The position numbers were made by a program, and so were the translations under genes. From an uncultured Lentibacter sp. (lineage in GTDB: Bacteria > Pseudomonadota > Alphaproteobacteria > Rhodobacterales > Rhodobacteraceae), in the NCBI GenBank assembly GCA_947497495.1, contig CANMGT010000002.1:310001-374000 (forward strand): a stretch of DNA of 64,000 nt, read 5' to 3'. This document shows, piece by piece, positions 8,774 through 17,030 of the stretch; the first letter of the stretch is position 1; each line of letters starts with the position of its first letter. Below the pieces are notes generated by a model. That model had not been told where the DNA came from, searched no databases, and saw only the letters and a list, made by a program, of their open reading frames with translations.

Positions 8774-10870
8774 ATGTCAAAGATACACGACTACACAGGC
8801 CCCATTCTGGAGATCGACAAATTGTCGATTTCCTTCTTCACGCGCCTTCGTGAAATCCCCGCCGTGATGGACTTTTCTGTGAAGGTTGCCCCCGGAGAAG
8901 CCGTTGGTTTGGTTGGAGAATCCGGCTGCGGCAAGTCGACTGTGGCACTGGGCGTGATGCGCGACTTGGGCAAGAATGGCCGCATTGTCGGCGGCTCGAT
9001 CAAGTTTAAGGGCCGCGACATGGAAAAAATGGGGCCAGAAGAGCTTCGTGACATCCGTGGCAACGAAATTGCTATGATATATCAAGAGCCTATGGCCTCA
9101 CTCAACCCTGCAATGAAGATCGGCGCGCAGCTCATGGAAGTGCCCATGATCCACGAAGGCGTATCCGAAACCGAGGCCTACAATCGTGCGCTCGAAGTCG
9201 TCACCGACGTGAAATTGCCCGACCCGAAACGCATGCTCTCAAGCTATCCACACCAGCTTTCCGGCGGCCAACAACAGCGTATCGTGATCGCTATGGCCTT
9301 GATGTCAAAGCCTTCTTTGTTGATCCTTGATGAGCCAACGACGGCGCTTGACGTGACGGTTGAGGCGGCCGTTGTCGAGCTGGTCAAAGACCTTGGCAAG
9401 AAATACGGCACCTCGATGCTGTTCATTTCGCACAACCTCGGCCTCGTTCTTGAAACATGTGACAGAATTTGTGTGATGTATTCCGGTGAAGCGGTGGAGC
9501 GTGGCAACATCGAAACCGTGTTCAACAACATGCAACACCCTTATACACAAGCCCTTTTCCGCTCGATCCCCCTGCCCGGTGCCGACAAGAACTCGCGCCC
9601 GCTTGTGGCCATTCCCGGCAACTTTCCGCTGCCCCACGAACGCCCTAAGGGCTGCAACTTCGGCCCCCGCTGCGACTACTATGAAGAGGGCCGCTGCGAT
9701 GAAGGCTTCGTGCCGATGTATCCCGCAGATGACGCCGGAGAACACGAGACACGCTGTCTCAAGTTCAAAGAGATCGACTGGGATGCACCGCTAGAACTCG
9801 GAGAACAAAAGGAAAAAGGCGAGATTGGCGAAGTTGTCTTGAGTATGGACAACCTTAAGAAATACTACGAAGTCGCCGCCAACGCACTGTTCGGCGGGGG
9901 TGAAAAACGGGTCGTTAAGGCAAATGAAACCTTAACATTCGATGCTCATGAAAGTGAAACACTCGCAATTGTCGGCGAGTCCGGCTGTGGCAAGTCAACG
10001 TTTGCAAAGGTTTTGATGGGCCTGGAAACCGCAACCGACGGCACAATCAAACTCGATGGTAAGAACATCGAACATACAGCGATTGAAAACCGCGATACAA
10101 AGACGGTTGCTGACGTCCAGATGGTGTTCCAGAATCCGTTTGATACACTTAATCCGTCGATGACGGTTGGCCGCCAGATCATACGCGCTCTGGAGATTTT
10201 CGGCATTGGCAATAATGATGCGGAGCGCCGCGAGCGCATGCTCAACCTGCTCGACCTTGTCAAACTGCCCCGCGCCTTTGCGGATCGAATGCCAAGGCAG
10301 CTGTCAGGAGGGCAAAAGCAACGTGTTGGTATTGCTCGAGCTTTTGCAGGTGACGCACGCATTGTTGTCGCCGACGAACCCGTCTCTGCGCTTGATGTCT
10401 CAGTGCAGGCCGCCGTCACCGACTTGTTGATGGAGATTCAACGAGAACACAAAACAACGCTTCTCTTTATTAGCCATGACTTGTCAATTGTGCGCTATTT
10501 GAGTGATCGGGTGATGGTTATGTACCTCGGACATGTTGTCGAACTCGGCACCACAGACGACATTTTCTCACCGCCCTACCACCCTTACACAGAAGCGCTT
10601 TTGTCGGCCGTTCCGATCGCCGACACCAAGATCGAGAAGCAGCACATCGTCTTGGAAGGCGACATTCCATCGGCAATGAACCCACCTTCTGGCTGCCCCT
10701 TCCAAACGCGCTGCCGTTGGAAAGACAAGGTTCCCGGTGGGCTTTGTGACAAGGAAGTTCCACTGGTCAAAGACCTTGGCAATGGCCACCAGATTAAGTG
10801 CCACCTTGATGATGAAACCCTCAAGACGATGGAGCCTGTCATCAAACTCGCTCAGGAAGCCGCGGAATAG
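8774..10870 (+). CDS. ABC importer ATPase, fused DppD-DppF type
   Basis: The 698-residue cytoplasmic protein carries two complete ATPase units. Walker A GESGCGKST occurs near residues 48-56 and again near 401-409. The signature motifs are LSGGQQQR (about 162) and LSGGQKQR (about 510), followed by LLILDEP and VVADEP Walker B segments. Each half ends in the Cys-containing oligopeptide-transporter C-terminal region (GCNFGPRCDYY and GCPFQTRCRW). It would energise the two permeases upstream as a single-chain double ATPase. It is preceded by GGGAGAAAG and closed by a terminator. Confidence 0.93.
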   Translation: MSKIHDYTGPILEIDKLSISFFTRLREIPAVMDFSVKVAPGEAVGLVGESGCGKSTVALGVMRDLGKNGRIVGGSIKFKGRDMEKMGPEELRDIRGNEIAMIYQEPMASLNPAMKIGAQLMEVPMIHEGVSETEAYNRALEVVTDVKLPDPKRMLSSYPHQLSGGQQQRIVIAMALMSKPSLLILDEPTTALDVTVEAAVVELVKDLGKKYGTSMLFISHNLGLVLETCDRICVMYSGEAVERGNIETVFNNMQHPYTQALFRSIPLPGADKNSRPLVAIPGNFPLPHERPKGCNFGPRCDYYEEGRCDEGFVPMYPADDAGEHETRCLKFKEIDWDAPLELGEQKEKGEIGEVVLSMDNLKKYYEVAANALFGGGEKRVVKANETLTFDAHESETLAIVGESGCGKSTFAKVLMGLETATDGTIKLDGKNIEHTAIENRDTKTVADVQMVFQNPFDTLNPSMTVGRQIIRALEIFGIGNNDAERRERMLNLLDLVKLPRAFADRMPRQLSGGQKQRVGIARAFAGDARIVVADEPVSALDVSVQAAVTDLLMEIQREHKTTLLFISHDLSIVRYLSDRVMVMYLGHVVELGTTDDIFSPPYHPYTEALLSAVPIADTKIEKQHIVLEGDIPSAMNPPSGCPFQTRCRWKDKVPGGLCDKEVPLVKDLGNGHQIKCHLDDETLKTMEPVIKLAQEAAE

Positions 10871-10878
10871 CGAAAGTC

Positions 10879-10905
10879 GCCGAGCGCCCTGCTCGGCTTC
10901 TTTTT
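10879..10905 (+). terminator. rho-independent terminator of the ABC importer operon
   Basis: A 7-bp stem GCCGAGC / GCTCGGC with a 5-base loop is followed by TTCTTTTT, nine bases after the ATPase stop codon. Confidence 0.85.
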
Positions 10906-10963
10906 AGCTTGATAGTTACAAATGCAACCATAAGGAATGGCGCAGCTATAAAAGGATACCAAC

Positions 10964-11506
10964 ATGAAAATCGAGAAAATCCACCATGTCGCCTATCGCT
11001 GTAAAGACGCCAAAGAAACGGTGGAATGGTATGGCAAAATGCTCAACATGGACTTCGTCCTCGCCATCGCCGAAGACCACGTCCCGTCAACCCACGAGCC
11101 CGACCCCTATATGCATGTCTTTCTGGACGCTGGAAGCGGCAACGTGCTGGCCTTTTTCGAACTGCCGACAAAGCCGGAAATGGGCCGCGATCCGAACACA
11201 CCTATCTGGGTGCAGCACATCGCATTCAAAGTGAAAGACCGCGCGGAACTAGTTGAATACAAAGACCATTTGGAAGCAGAGGGCGTCGAGGTTCTTGGCG
11301 TGACAGACCACTCGATTTTCCACTCTATCTACTTCTTTGATCCAAACGGACACCGCGTTGAACTCGCCTGCCCCGACCCCGCAGAAGATGCGATGCTTGA
11401 AAGGCTCAACGCCGTAAAATGGGACATGCTTGAAGAATGGAGCCGCACCAAAAAGGCCCCGAAACACGCGGACTGGATGCACTCCAAAGAGCTGTCAGAT
11501 TTGTAA
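10964..11506 (+). CDS. VOC-family (glyoxalase/dioxygenase fold) protein
   Basis: A 180-residue single-domain vicinal-oxygen-chelate protein. The opening MKIEKIHHVAYRCKDAKETV, the central WVQHIAFKV and the closing FDPNGHRVELACPD are typical of the fold and supply His/His/Glu metal ligands. The last 40 residues form a charged tail. A terminator separates it from the ABC importer, so it is probably its own unit. The substrate is unknown: a glyoxalase, an extradiol-type dioxygenase or an isomerase would all fit the fold. Confidence 0.8.
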   Translation: MKIEKIHHVAYRCKDAKETVEWYGKMLNMDFVLAIAEDHVPSTHEPDPYMHVFLDAGSGNVLAFFELPTKPEMGRDPNTPIWVQHIAFKVKDRAELVEYKDHLEAEGVEVLGVTDHSIFHSIYFFDPNGHRVELACPDPAEDAMLERLNAVKWDMLEEWSRTKKAPKHADWMHSKELSDL

Positions 11507-11527
11507 ACTGCCCCGGGGGGAGCTGTA

Positions 11528-12121
11528 TCAGCTTCCCCAGATCACTTTGACGTAGTTGCGGGTTTCTTTGTAGGGCGGCACACCGCCATACTTGCGAACA
11601 GCCCCAGGCCCCGCATTGTAGGCCGCCAATGCAAGCCGCCATGATCCAAACTCGGCGTGTTGCATCTTGAGATATCGCGCCCCGCCTTCAAGGTTTTCAT
11701 AAGGATCATGCGGGTTTACGCGCAACGTTCGCGCGGTTCCTGGCATGAGCTGCGCTAGCCCTAAGGCGCCAGCATGCGACTTGGCACTCGCGTTCCAACC
11801 GCTCTCCTGTTGCACAAGCTTCAAGAACAAATCGACAGGCACGCCATGCCGCGCTGCCGCGTCTTTCGCCATCGCAAGGTATGGCCCCTTGTAGCGCCCG
11901 CGATAGCTTTTTCCATTGCCGACACCCCATTTTGTAGGCGTGACAACACGCGCAGGCTGTAGGCGCACCGAAGAAGAATACTGGCTCTTCGCGCGGGTAT
12001 CGAGGATGGTCGTTTGAGATTTGAAAAGCTTGGTCCGTTTGCCCGAAGAAAACAGATCAGCTTGAACGGCCATTGGCAAAAACGATGCCACCAAGGCCGC
12101 GCTCACGAGCTTTTTACGCAT
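11528..12121 (-). CDS. secreted lytic transglycosylase (SLT domain)
   Basis: A 197-residue exported peptidoglycan lytic enzyme. The start at 12121 gives a signal peptide ([21 protein letters not shown]). The longer in-frame start at 12196 would bury it behind 25 extra residues. The C-terminal half is a compact goose-lysozyme-type SLT domain: [21 protein letters not shown] with the catalytic Glu, then [20 protein letters not shown] and [13 protein letters not shown]. It ends close to the convergent VOC gene. Confidence 0.9.
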   Translation of the reverse strand: MRKKLVSAALVASFLPMAVQADLFSSGKRTKLFKSQTTILDTRAKSQYSSSVRLQPARVVTPTKWGVGNGKSYRGRYKGPYLAMAKDAAARHGVPVDLFLKLVQQESGWNASAKSHAGALGLAQLMPGTARTLRVNPHDPYENLEGGARYLKMQHAEFGSWRLALAAYNAGPGAVRKYGGVPPYKETRNYVKVIWGS

Positions 12122-12312
12122 ACCACTTTCGTTCCCCAAAACGTTTGTTGGAAGCAATCTAAACATCACGGCGGAAATTGCCAGCCAATCTGTCAAATGA
12201 CGTCAGATTTGCAAATTATCGCTCATTTAGTTCAAGGTTTAGGCTTTCCTTAAACTCTCTGGAGTGGTGTAAGATACCCGACACAAGATTTAGATTCTGA
12301 GAAAGGCGCAAC

Positions 12313-12810
12313 ATGGCAGGTTCGGTAAACAAGGTTATCCTCATTGGCAACCTCGGGCGAGACCCCGAAGTGCGCACATTCCAGAACGGTGGTAAAGTCT
12401 GCAACCTGCGCATCGCTACGTCGGAAAACTGGAAAGACAAGAGCACGGGCGAGCGCCGCGAACGCACCGAGTGGCACACTGTTGCTATCTTCCAGGAGGG
12501 TCTCGTGCGTATCGCCGAGCAATACCTGCGCAAGGGCTCGAAAGTATACATCGAAGGCAAGCTGCAAACGCGCAAGTGGCAAGACCAATCCGGCAATGAC
12601 CGCTACTCAACCGAAGTTGTGTTGCAGGGTTTTGACGGTGTTCTCACTATGCTCGACGGCCGCAACGACGGCGGTTCTGGCGGCGGCGGCAACTACGGTG
12701 GTGGCGGCAACGACTACGGCGGCAGCCAGGGCAATGACTACGGCAACAACCAAGGCTCATCGCAGCCTGCCCCCCAAAACACCGACTTTGACGACGAGAT
12801 CCCGTTTTAA
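12313..12810 (+). CDS. ssb: single-stranded DNA-binding protein
   Basis: A 165-residue SSB that coats ssDNA in replication, recombination and repair. The OB-fold occupies residues 1 to about 112, including [16 protein letters not shown] and WHTVAIF. A Gly/Asn/Tyr-rich linker follows, and the acidic partner-binding tip DFDDEIPF closes the protein. It is convergent with the dNTPase gene, seven bases away. Confidence 0.97.
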   Translation: MAGSVNKVILIGNLGRDPEVRTFQNGGKVCNLRIATSENWKDKSTGERRERTEWHTVAIFQEGLVRIAEQYLRKGSKVYIEGKLQTRKWQDQSGNDRYSTEVVLQGFDGVLTMLDGRNDGGSGGGGNYGGGGNDYGGSQGNDYGNNQGSSQPAPQNTDFDDEIPF

Positions 12811-12817
12811 GCCACGC

Positions 12818-13987
12818 TTACAGAGCGATATCGACAGATATTCCAAACAGCTCCTTCGCGGACTGCACGGCATATCTGTCCGTCATCCCGCTCAGATAGT
12901 CTGATACGATACCAGCAATCGCAGGTTTGTCGCCCGCGCTCTGAAGAACGGCATCCTGCCATTCGGCGGGTAGGATCGACGGATCAGACATGTAAGCCGC
13001 AAACAGCTTTTCAACAATCGCCGTTGCTTTCACGCGCATGTCCACAACCGAGGGCGCGCGATACATGTGTTCAAACAGAAAAGCTCTGATCACCCGCAAG
13101 TCAGCCCAAAGCGCAGGTGAAAACCGCGCAAGTGGCTTGCCGGCATGGCGCACATCGGCGGCACTTTGCGGCGCCATATCGCGCGCATTCGCCTGCGACG
13201 TGGTGATAACATCCTCAACCAGCACACCGAAAAACCGCCGAAGAGCCTCGTGACGGCGGCGCTGCACGTCAAGCTTGGGGTAAGCTGCGTCAACCTCGGC
13301 GAAGCACTCCGACAAGATCGGCAGCGCTGCGATCTCGTCCACATCAAACAACTCGGCGCGCAACCCGTCGTGAATGTCATGGTGGTTATAGGCGATATCG
13401 TCAGCAAGGGCCGCCACCTGCGCCTCGGCACTCGCATGGGTGTGCAACTCAAGGTCATGGCCAGCATTGTAGTTGGCAAGCGCTGGTGGGATCAGCCCCT
13501 CAACCGGCCCATTGTGTTTGGCGATGCCTTCAAGACACTCCCATGTCAGGTTAAGTCCGTCCCATTTGGCGTAGTGTTTCTCAAGCGAAGTGACGATCTT
13601 GATCGCCTGCGCGTTGTGGTCAAACCCGCCGTAGGGCTTCATCAAGGCGTTGAGCGCGTCTTCGCCCGTATGGCCGAAAGGCGTGTGCCCCAAGTCATGC
13701 GCAAGGGCCACGGCCTCGGTAAGCTCGGGATTAAGCCCTAAAGCGCCGCAGATCGTTCGGCCCACTTGGGCAACTTCGATCGAATGCGTCAAACGGGTTC
13801 GGTAATAGTCGCCTTCATGCTCGATAAAGACTTGTGTTTTATGCTTGAGACGTCGAAAGGCACTGGAGTGAATGATCCTGTCGCGATCGCGCTGAAAGCA
13901 GGTGCGAAACGCGCTTTCAGCCTCAGGAAAGAGCCGCCCGCGGCTGTCTTTCGGGCGCGACGCGAAGATAACCTGTTGCAAAACCAT
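12818..13987 (-). CDS. dgt: deoxyguanosinetriphosphate triphosphohydrolase-like protein
   Basis: An HD-domain hydrolase that removes triphosphate from dNTPs. The metal-binding HD signature is clear: RTRLTHSIEVAQVG, then ALAHDLGHTPFGHTGEDAL, and DDIAYNHHDIHDGLR. I start at the ATG at 13987 (389 residues), which has AGGAG ten bases upstream; a start at 14014 would precede this ribosome site. It is divergent from the Fe-S carrier gene, and the 86-base gap contains a CATATATAT stretch that may serve as promoter. Confidence 0.92.
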   Translation of the reverse strand: MVLQQVIFASRPKDSRGRLFPEAESAFRTCFQRDRDRIIHSSAFRRLKHKTQVFIEHEGDYYRTRLTHSIEVAQVGRTICGALGLNPELTEAVALAHDLGHTPFGHTGEDALNALMKPYGGFDHNAQAIKIVTSLEKHYAKWDGLNLTWECLEGIAKHNGPVEGLIPPALANYNAGHDLELHTHASAEAQVAALADDIAYNHHDIHDGLRAELFDVDEIAALPILSECFAEVDAAYPKLDVQRRRHEALRRFFGVLVEDVITTSQANARDMAPQSAADVRHAGKPLARFSPALWADLRVIRAFLFEHMYRAPSVVDMRVKATAIVEKLFAAYMSDPSILPAEWQDAVLQSAGDKPAIAGIVSDYLSGMTDRYAVQSAKELFGISVDIAL

Positions 13988-14073
13988 GACCTGCTCCTTG
14001 CCGCCTGTCCACATCCCCCATATATATTGGCCAAAGCTGAAACGTAACCCTCACGCAACCCCGAGAGCCTGAT

Positions 14074-14397
14074 ATGTTTGTTCCCCCCTCAGTGACACCA
14101 CGCGCCTTTGAACAGCTCGCCGCGATCGGCGCAGGGGCCGAAGGCAAGGCCCTGCGCGTGGCCGTTGAAGGCGGCGGGTGTTCAGGCTTTCAATATGAAA
14201 TCAAACTTGATGCGCCCACTGAGGACGATCTGATCCTCGAAGGCAATGGTGAGAAAGTTGTGATTGACGAAGTCAGCCAGCCATTTCTGGCAGGCGCCAA
14301 GATCGACTTTACCGAAGAGCTGATCGGCGCACGCTTTACGATTGAGAACCCGAATGCCAGCAGTTCTTGCGGCTGCGGCACTTCGTTTTCAATGTAA
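14074..14397 (+). CDS. erpA: A-type iron-sulfur carrier (ErpA/IscA family)
   Basis: A 107-residue HesB/IscA-fold protein that delivers Fe-S clusters to target enzymes. The three conserved Cys are present: GGGCSGFQYEI and the C-terminal SSCGCGTSF. Length and spacing fit ErpA or IscA, and I cannot separate the two without a tree. The suf or isc genes are not nearby. It is divergent from the dNTPase gene. Confidence 0.88.
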   Translation: MFVPPSVTPRAFEQLAAIGAGAEGKALRVAVEGGGCSGFQYEIKLDAPTEDDLILEGNGEKVVIDEVSQPFLAGAKIDFTEELIGARFTIENPNASSSCGCGTSFSM

Positions 14398-14400
14398 ACC

Positions 14401-15453
14401 TCAAGCTCCGGCGCGCGCGAATCCTGCGAAAAACTCTTCAAACTCGGGAAGTGCTTTCTCGGCGTTTTCAAGGCGCTCAAATGAAGGCGCGCCAAGTTCG
14501 TCGGCAATATCCTGACGCAAGTTGCCCCACGCAAGGCCGCGCTCATGACGGCGCTCAAAGAGGTATTCCGATAGTTCGCGCAGCACGCCAAAGCGGCGCA
14601 TGGGGCGTAAAAAGCTCATCTGTGTTGCCTCGTGCTTTTGCGTGAAAGCGTCTTGCCCAGAAGACAACAGATACCAGTTGCACATCAAATACTCGTGGTA
14701 GTCGTCTTGCAGGCCAACCGGACTGTTGGCCTCAACGAGAAAGCTGCGGGAGTGCTCGTTGAGCCAACTTTGCCAAACCGTCGGAACAGCCTCTCTGGCA
14801 TAGGTGATCGCGATGCAAACTTCCGCCAAAAGGTCAGCGTTTTCATCCAGAAAGGCGATTGTTCCAGTGAACATCAGGCTTTGGATAGCTTGCGCGCTCA
14901 GTTGAGGATCAACGCGGCCATATTGGCTGAGGTAGAACACGATATGCGTCAGTTCGTAGGCCGCCTTCTTGTTGGGCAGGCTGAACGTTTCCTTGCGCGA
15001 GATAAACTTGTGAAGCCGTGCGCTCAGGGCCTCGTCCATGTTCGGATCAGCTTCGCCGCGGCGGGCTAGTAAACGTTGGGCTTCAGCGCGCTGCAAGTCT
15101 GACAGCTCGGCCTCTGGCAGGCCCATTTGTGCAGCCCAGGCGCAGAGCTTCTCGCCCTTCCCCTCGTTCAGGCCAAGGTCTTCAAGATCAAGCGTGATCG
15201 ACAAAAAAAAGCGGTAATATTGCGGGAAAAACCTGAGGCGGTTTTCGACTTTGGCGTAGAAGGCCTCAAAGGGGGCAAGCTCAGCCTCGGTGAAGTAGCT
15301 TGAAACGCTTTGATGCAGGTTCAAAAACTCGGCGTTTTCCTTGAGCCAGAAGACATCATCACCGCCGCGTCTGTTCTGGGCAAAGCACGTCGCCAAGGCA
15401 GCACGGGCGCCGGCTGGCTTGGGGCGAAACTGCAGTTTGACGACATTGCTCAT
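14401..15453 (-). CDS. uncharacterised 350-residue helical protein, partner of the repeat peptide
   Basis: I do not recognise an established function; from memory, similar proteins appear as a Rhodobacterales-restricted domain of unknown function (possibly DUF6902, unverified). It is probably cytoplasmic and mostly helical, with no signal peptide. The most motif-like stretch is KAAYELTHIVFYLSQYG. A second is DDYHEYLMCNWYL. The start at 15453 (MSNVVKLQF) has GGAGG eight bases upstream; earlier in-frame starts run into the upstream gene. It is downstream of the FISGSAP repeat peptide in the same orientation, separated by a strong hairpin, so the two are probably one operon. Confidence 0.75.
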   Translation of the reverse strand: MSNVVKLQFRPKPAGARAALATCFAQNRRGGDDVFWLKENAEFLNLHQSVSSYFTEAELAPFEAFYAKVENRLRFFPQYYRFFLSITLDLEDLGLNEGKGEKLCAWAAQMGLPEAELSDLQRAEAQRLLARRGEADPNMDEALSARLHKFISRKETFSLPNKKAAYELTHIVFYLSQYGRVDPQLSAQAIQSLMFTGTIAFLDENADLLAEVCIAITYAREAVPTVWQSWLNEHSRSFLVEANSPVGLQDDYHEYLMCNWYLLSSGQDAFTQKHEATQMSFLRPMRRFGVLRELSEYLFERRHERGLAWGNLRQDIADELGAPSFERLENAEKALPEFEEFFAGFARAGA

Positions 15454-15475
15454 GTGAGCCTCCGAACCTGAGAAC

Positions 15476-15496
15476 GGGCGGGGAAGCCCCCCGCCC
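15476..15496 (-). other. strong intercistronic hairpin between repeat peptide and helical protein
   Basis: A perfect 8-bp GC stem (GGGCGGGG / CCCCGCCC) with a 5-base loop lies between the stop of the 93-aa gene and the start of the 350-aa gene. On the transcribed (minus) strand no T-run follows, so partial termination or 3'-end protection of the upstream mRNA is more likely than full termination. On the plus strand it is followed by CTTTTT. Confidence 0.7.
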
Positions 15497-15505
15497 CTTT
15501 TTAAC

Positions 15506-15787
15506 TTACGAACCCGAGATAAACGCGCCGACAGCATCGCCATCCTTGGCCACTGTGCTGTCTGACGGGGCTGATCCCGAGATGAACAGCTCGGTGCCTG
15601 ATCCGGCTTTCATGTCACTGTCCTGTGGGGCCGAGCCGGAAATGAACAGCTCTGTGCCGGAGCCTGTCGTCATATCCGTGCCAGCAGGCGCTGAGCCGGA
15701 AATGAAGAGCTCGGTTCCGGCACCGTCAAACATTGTGGCTTCAGGTGTTTCGATCGTGGTGGTTTGGATTTTGCGAAGTGCAGACAT
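15506..15787 (-). CDS. 93-residue tandem-repeat peptide (GTELFISGSAP repeats)
   Basis: After a 21-residue leader (MSALRKIQTTTIETPE and so on) come three 20-residue repeats, each beginning G-A/S-GTELFISGSAP, at residues 22-41, 42-61 and 62-81. A last partial copy ends the protein exactly at FISGS. There is no Cys, signal peptide or membrane segment. The start codon has an ideal AGGAGG six bases upstream, suggesting strong translation. I do not know a function; the shape (leader plus repeated units, strong ribosome site, hairpin, then an enzyme-sized gene) resembles a multi-core peptide precursor, but it could also be a small structural repeat protein. Confidence 0.8.
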   Translation of the reverse strand: MSALRKIQTTTIETPEATMFDGAGTELFISGSAPAGTDMTTGSGTELFISGSAPQDSDMKAGSGTELFISGSAPSDSTVAKDGDAVGAFISGS

Positions 15788-15827
15788 GGTTCCCTCCTAA
15801 GTTGTCTGCCTTTATCGTTATCTCGCT

Positions 15828-15860
15828 TAGGTTGTATTGCAAGAAGTTTTACACAACCTA
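15828..15860 (-). promoter_or_regulatory. inverted repeat upstream of the repeat-peptide gene
   Basis: TAGGTTGT and its exact reverse complement ACAACCTA are separated by 17 bases, about 40 bases upstream of the ATG. This position overlaps where a promoter would lie, so it is a candidate operator. The regulator is unknown. Confidence 0.45.
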
Positions 15861-16078
15861 TAGGTGTATCGCTTGTTGACCAGCGAAATGCACTGTCTAA
15901 GCGGTTGAAAACGTACAGATTTGCAGAAGGAAAAAACCTCGCGGTTTTGAACGGGCTTGCCCGGAGTGTCGGACATAAAGGTTAACATTCGCAGTGCACG
16001 CCGCTCGGGGGATTGCCGTCTGGCACGCCGCTGATTCTTGCGCTAGAGCTAGGGCACGCCAGTAAAGGACAGCCCGAA

Positions 16079-16858
16079 ATGAGAATTGCGACTTTCAACA
16101 TCAATGGCGTCAAAGCCCGCATAGAGACCCTGCTGAAATGGCTTGAAGAGGCCCAGCCCGATGTCGCCCTTCTGCAGGAGATCAAATCCGTCGACGAGGC
16201 CTTCCCGCGCGAGCCGATCGAAGCGCTTGGATATCAGGTTGAGACCCACGGACAGAAGTCGTTTAACGGCGTTGCGATCCTGTCAAAACTGCCACTGGAA
16301 GACGTGGTCCGCGGCCTTCCGGGAGATGCGGAAGACGAACAGGCACGTTGGATCGAAGCAACGGTTGTTGGCAAGACAGCTGTGCGCCTTTGCGGGCTAT
16401 ACCTGCCCAACGGAAATCCGGCTCCGGGGCCGAAATACGACTATAAACTTGGCTGGATGGCCCGTCTGGAAGCGCGCGCACAGGAGCTTCTGGACTCCGA
16501 AGAGCCCTTCCTGATGGGCGGAGATTATAACGTGATCCCGCAAGACGAGGACGCCGCCAAACCTGAGAGCTGGCAGCAGGATGCGCTGGCCATGCCGACA
16601 ACGCGCCAAGCCTTTCGCCGCCTGCTCGCGCTTGGGTTTACCGAGGCGTTTCGAACCCAAACGCAGGGCCCTGAGCACTACAGTTTCTGGGACTATCAGG
16701 CAGGCGCTTGGCAACGCAACAACGGCATCCGGATCGACCATTTCCTGCTCAGCCCCGAATGCGCGGACATGATGGTCAAATGCGAGATCGAGGCCGAAAT
16801 GCGCGGCCGCGAGAAGCCGTCTGACCACGTCCCTGTCTGGCTGGAGCTGGACAATTAG
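16079..16858 (+). CDS. xth: exodeoxyribonuclease III
   Basis: A 259-residue AP endonuclease/3'-5' exonuclease of the base-excision repair pathway. Motifs: MRIATFNINGVKAR at the start, LLQEIKSVDEAFP with the metal Glu, GGDYNVIPQDED, and the end IRIDHFLLSPE and KPSDHVPVWLEL with the catalytic Asp-His. I start at the ATG at 16079, with AAAGGA twelve bases upstream; an in-frame ATG at 16013 would add 22 residues of non-family sequence. Confidence 0.95.
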   Translation: MRIATFNINGVKARIETLLKWLEEAQPDVALLQEIKSVDEAFPREPIEALGYQVETHGQKSFNGVAILSKLPLEDVVRGLPGDAEDEQARWIEATVVGKTAVRLCGLYLPNGNPAPGPKYDYKLGWMARLEARAQELLDSEEPFLMGGDYNVIPQDEDAAKPESWQQDALAMPTTRQAFRRLLALGFTEAFRTQTQGPEHYSFWDYQAGAWQRNNGIRIDHFLLSPECADMMVKCEIEAEMRGREKPSDHVPVWLELDN

Positions 16859-16928
16859 AGCTTTCGTTAATTGTCTCTGAACGATGCGGACAACACGGTT
16901 AAGTTAACGAATGCGCCCAAAAGCCTCC

Positions 16929-16989
16929 GTGCCTACGGTATGCAGCTCTCTATGCAGCTATCCGTGCAGAACGCGTGCATACAATTTTG
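16929..16989 (-). repeat. 61-bp intergenic repeat, copy 2 (inverted relative to copy 1)
   Basis: The reverse complement of this segment aligns with 8683-8743 at 55 of 61 positions without gaps. It lies in the 172-base gap between the convergent xth and pgi genes. No coding potential was found across it. Several TTAAC/GTTAA motifs flank it. Confidence 0.8.
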
Positions 16990-17030
16990 CCGCCAATCCT
17001 TAACGCGGATTAACTTAACGCAGCGGGCGC

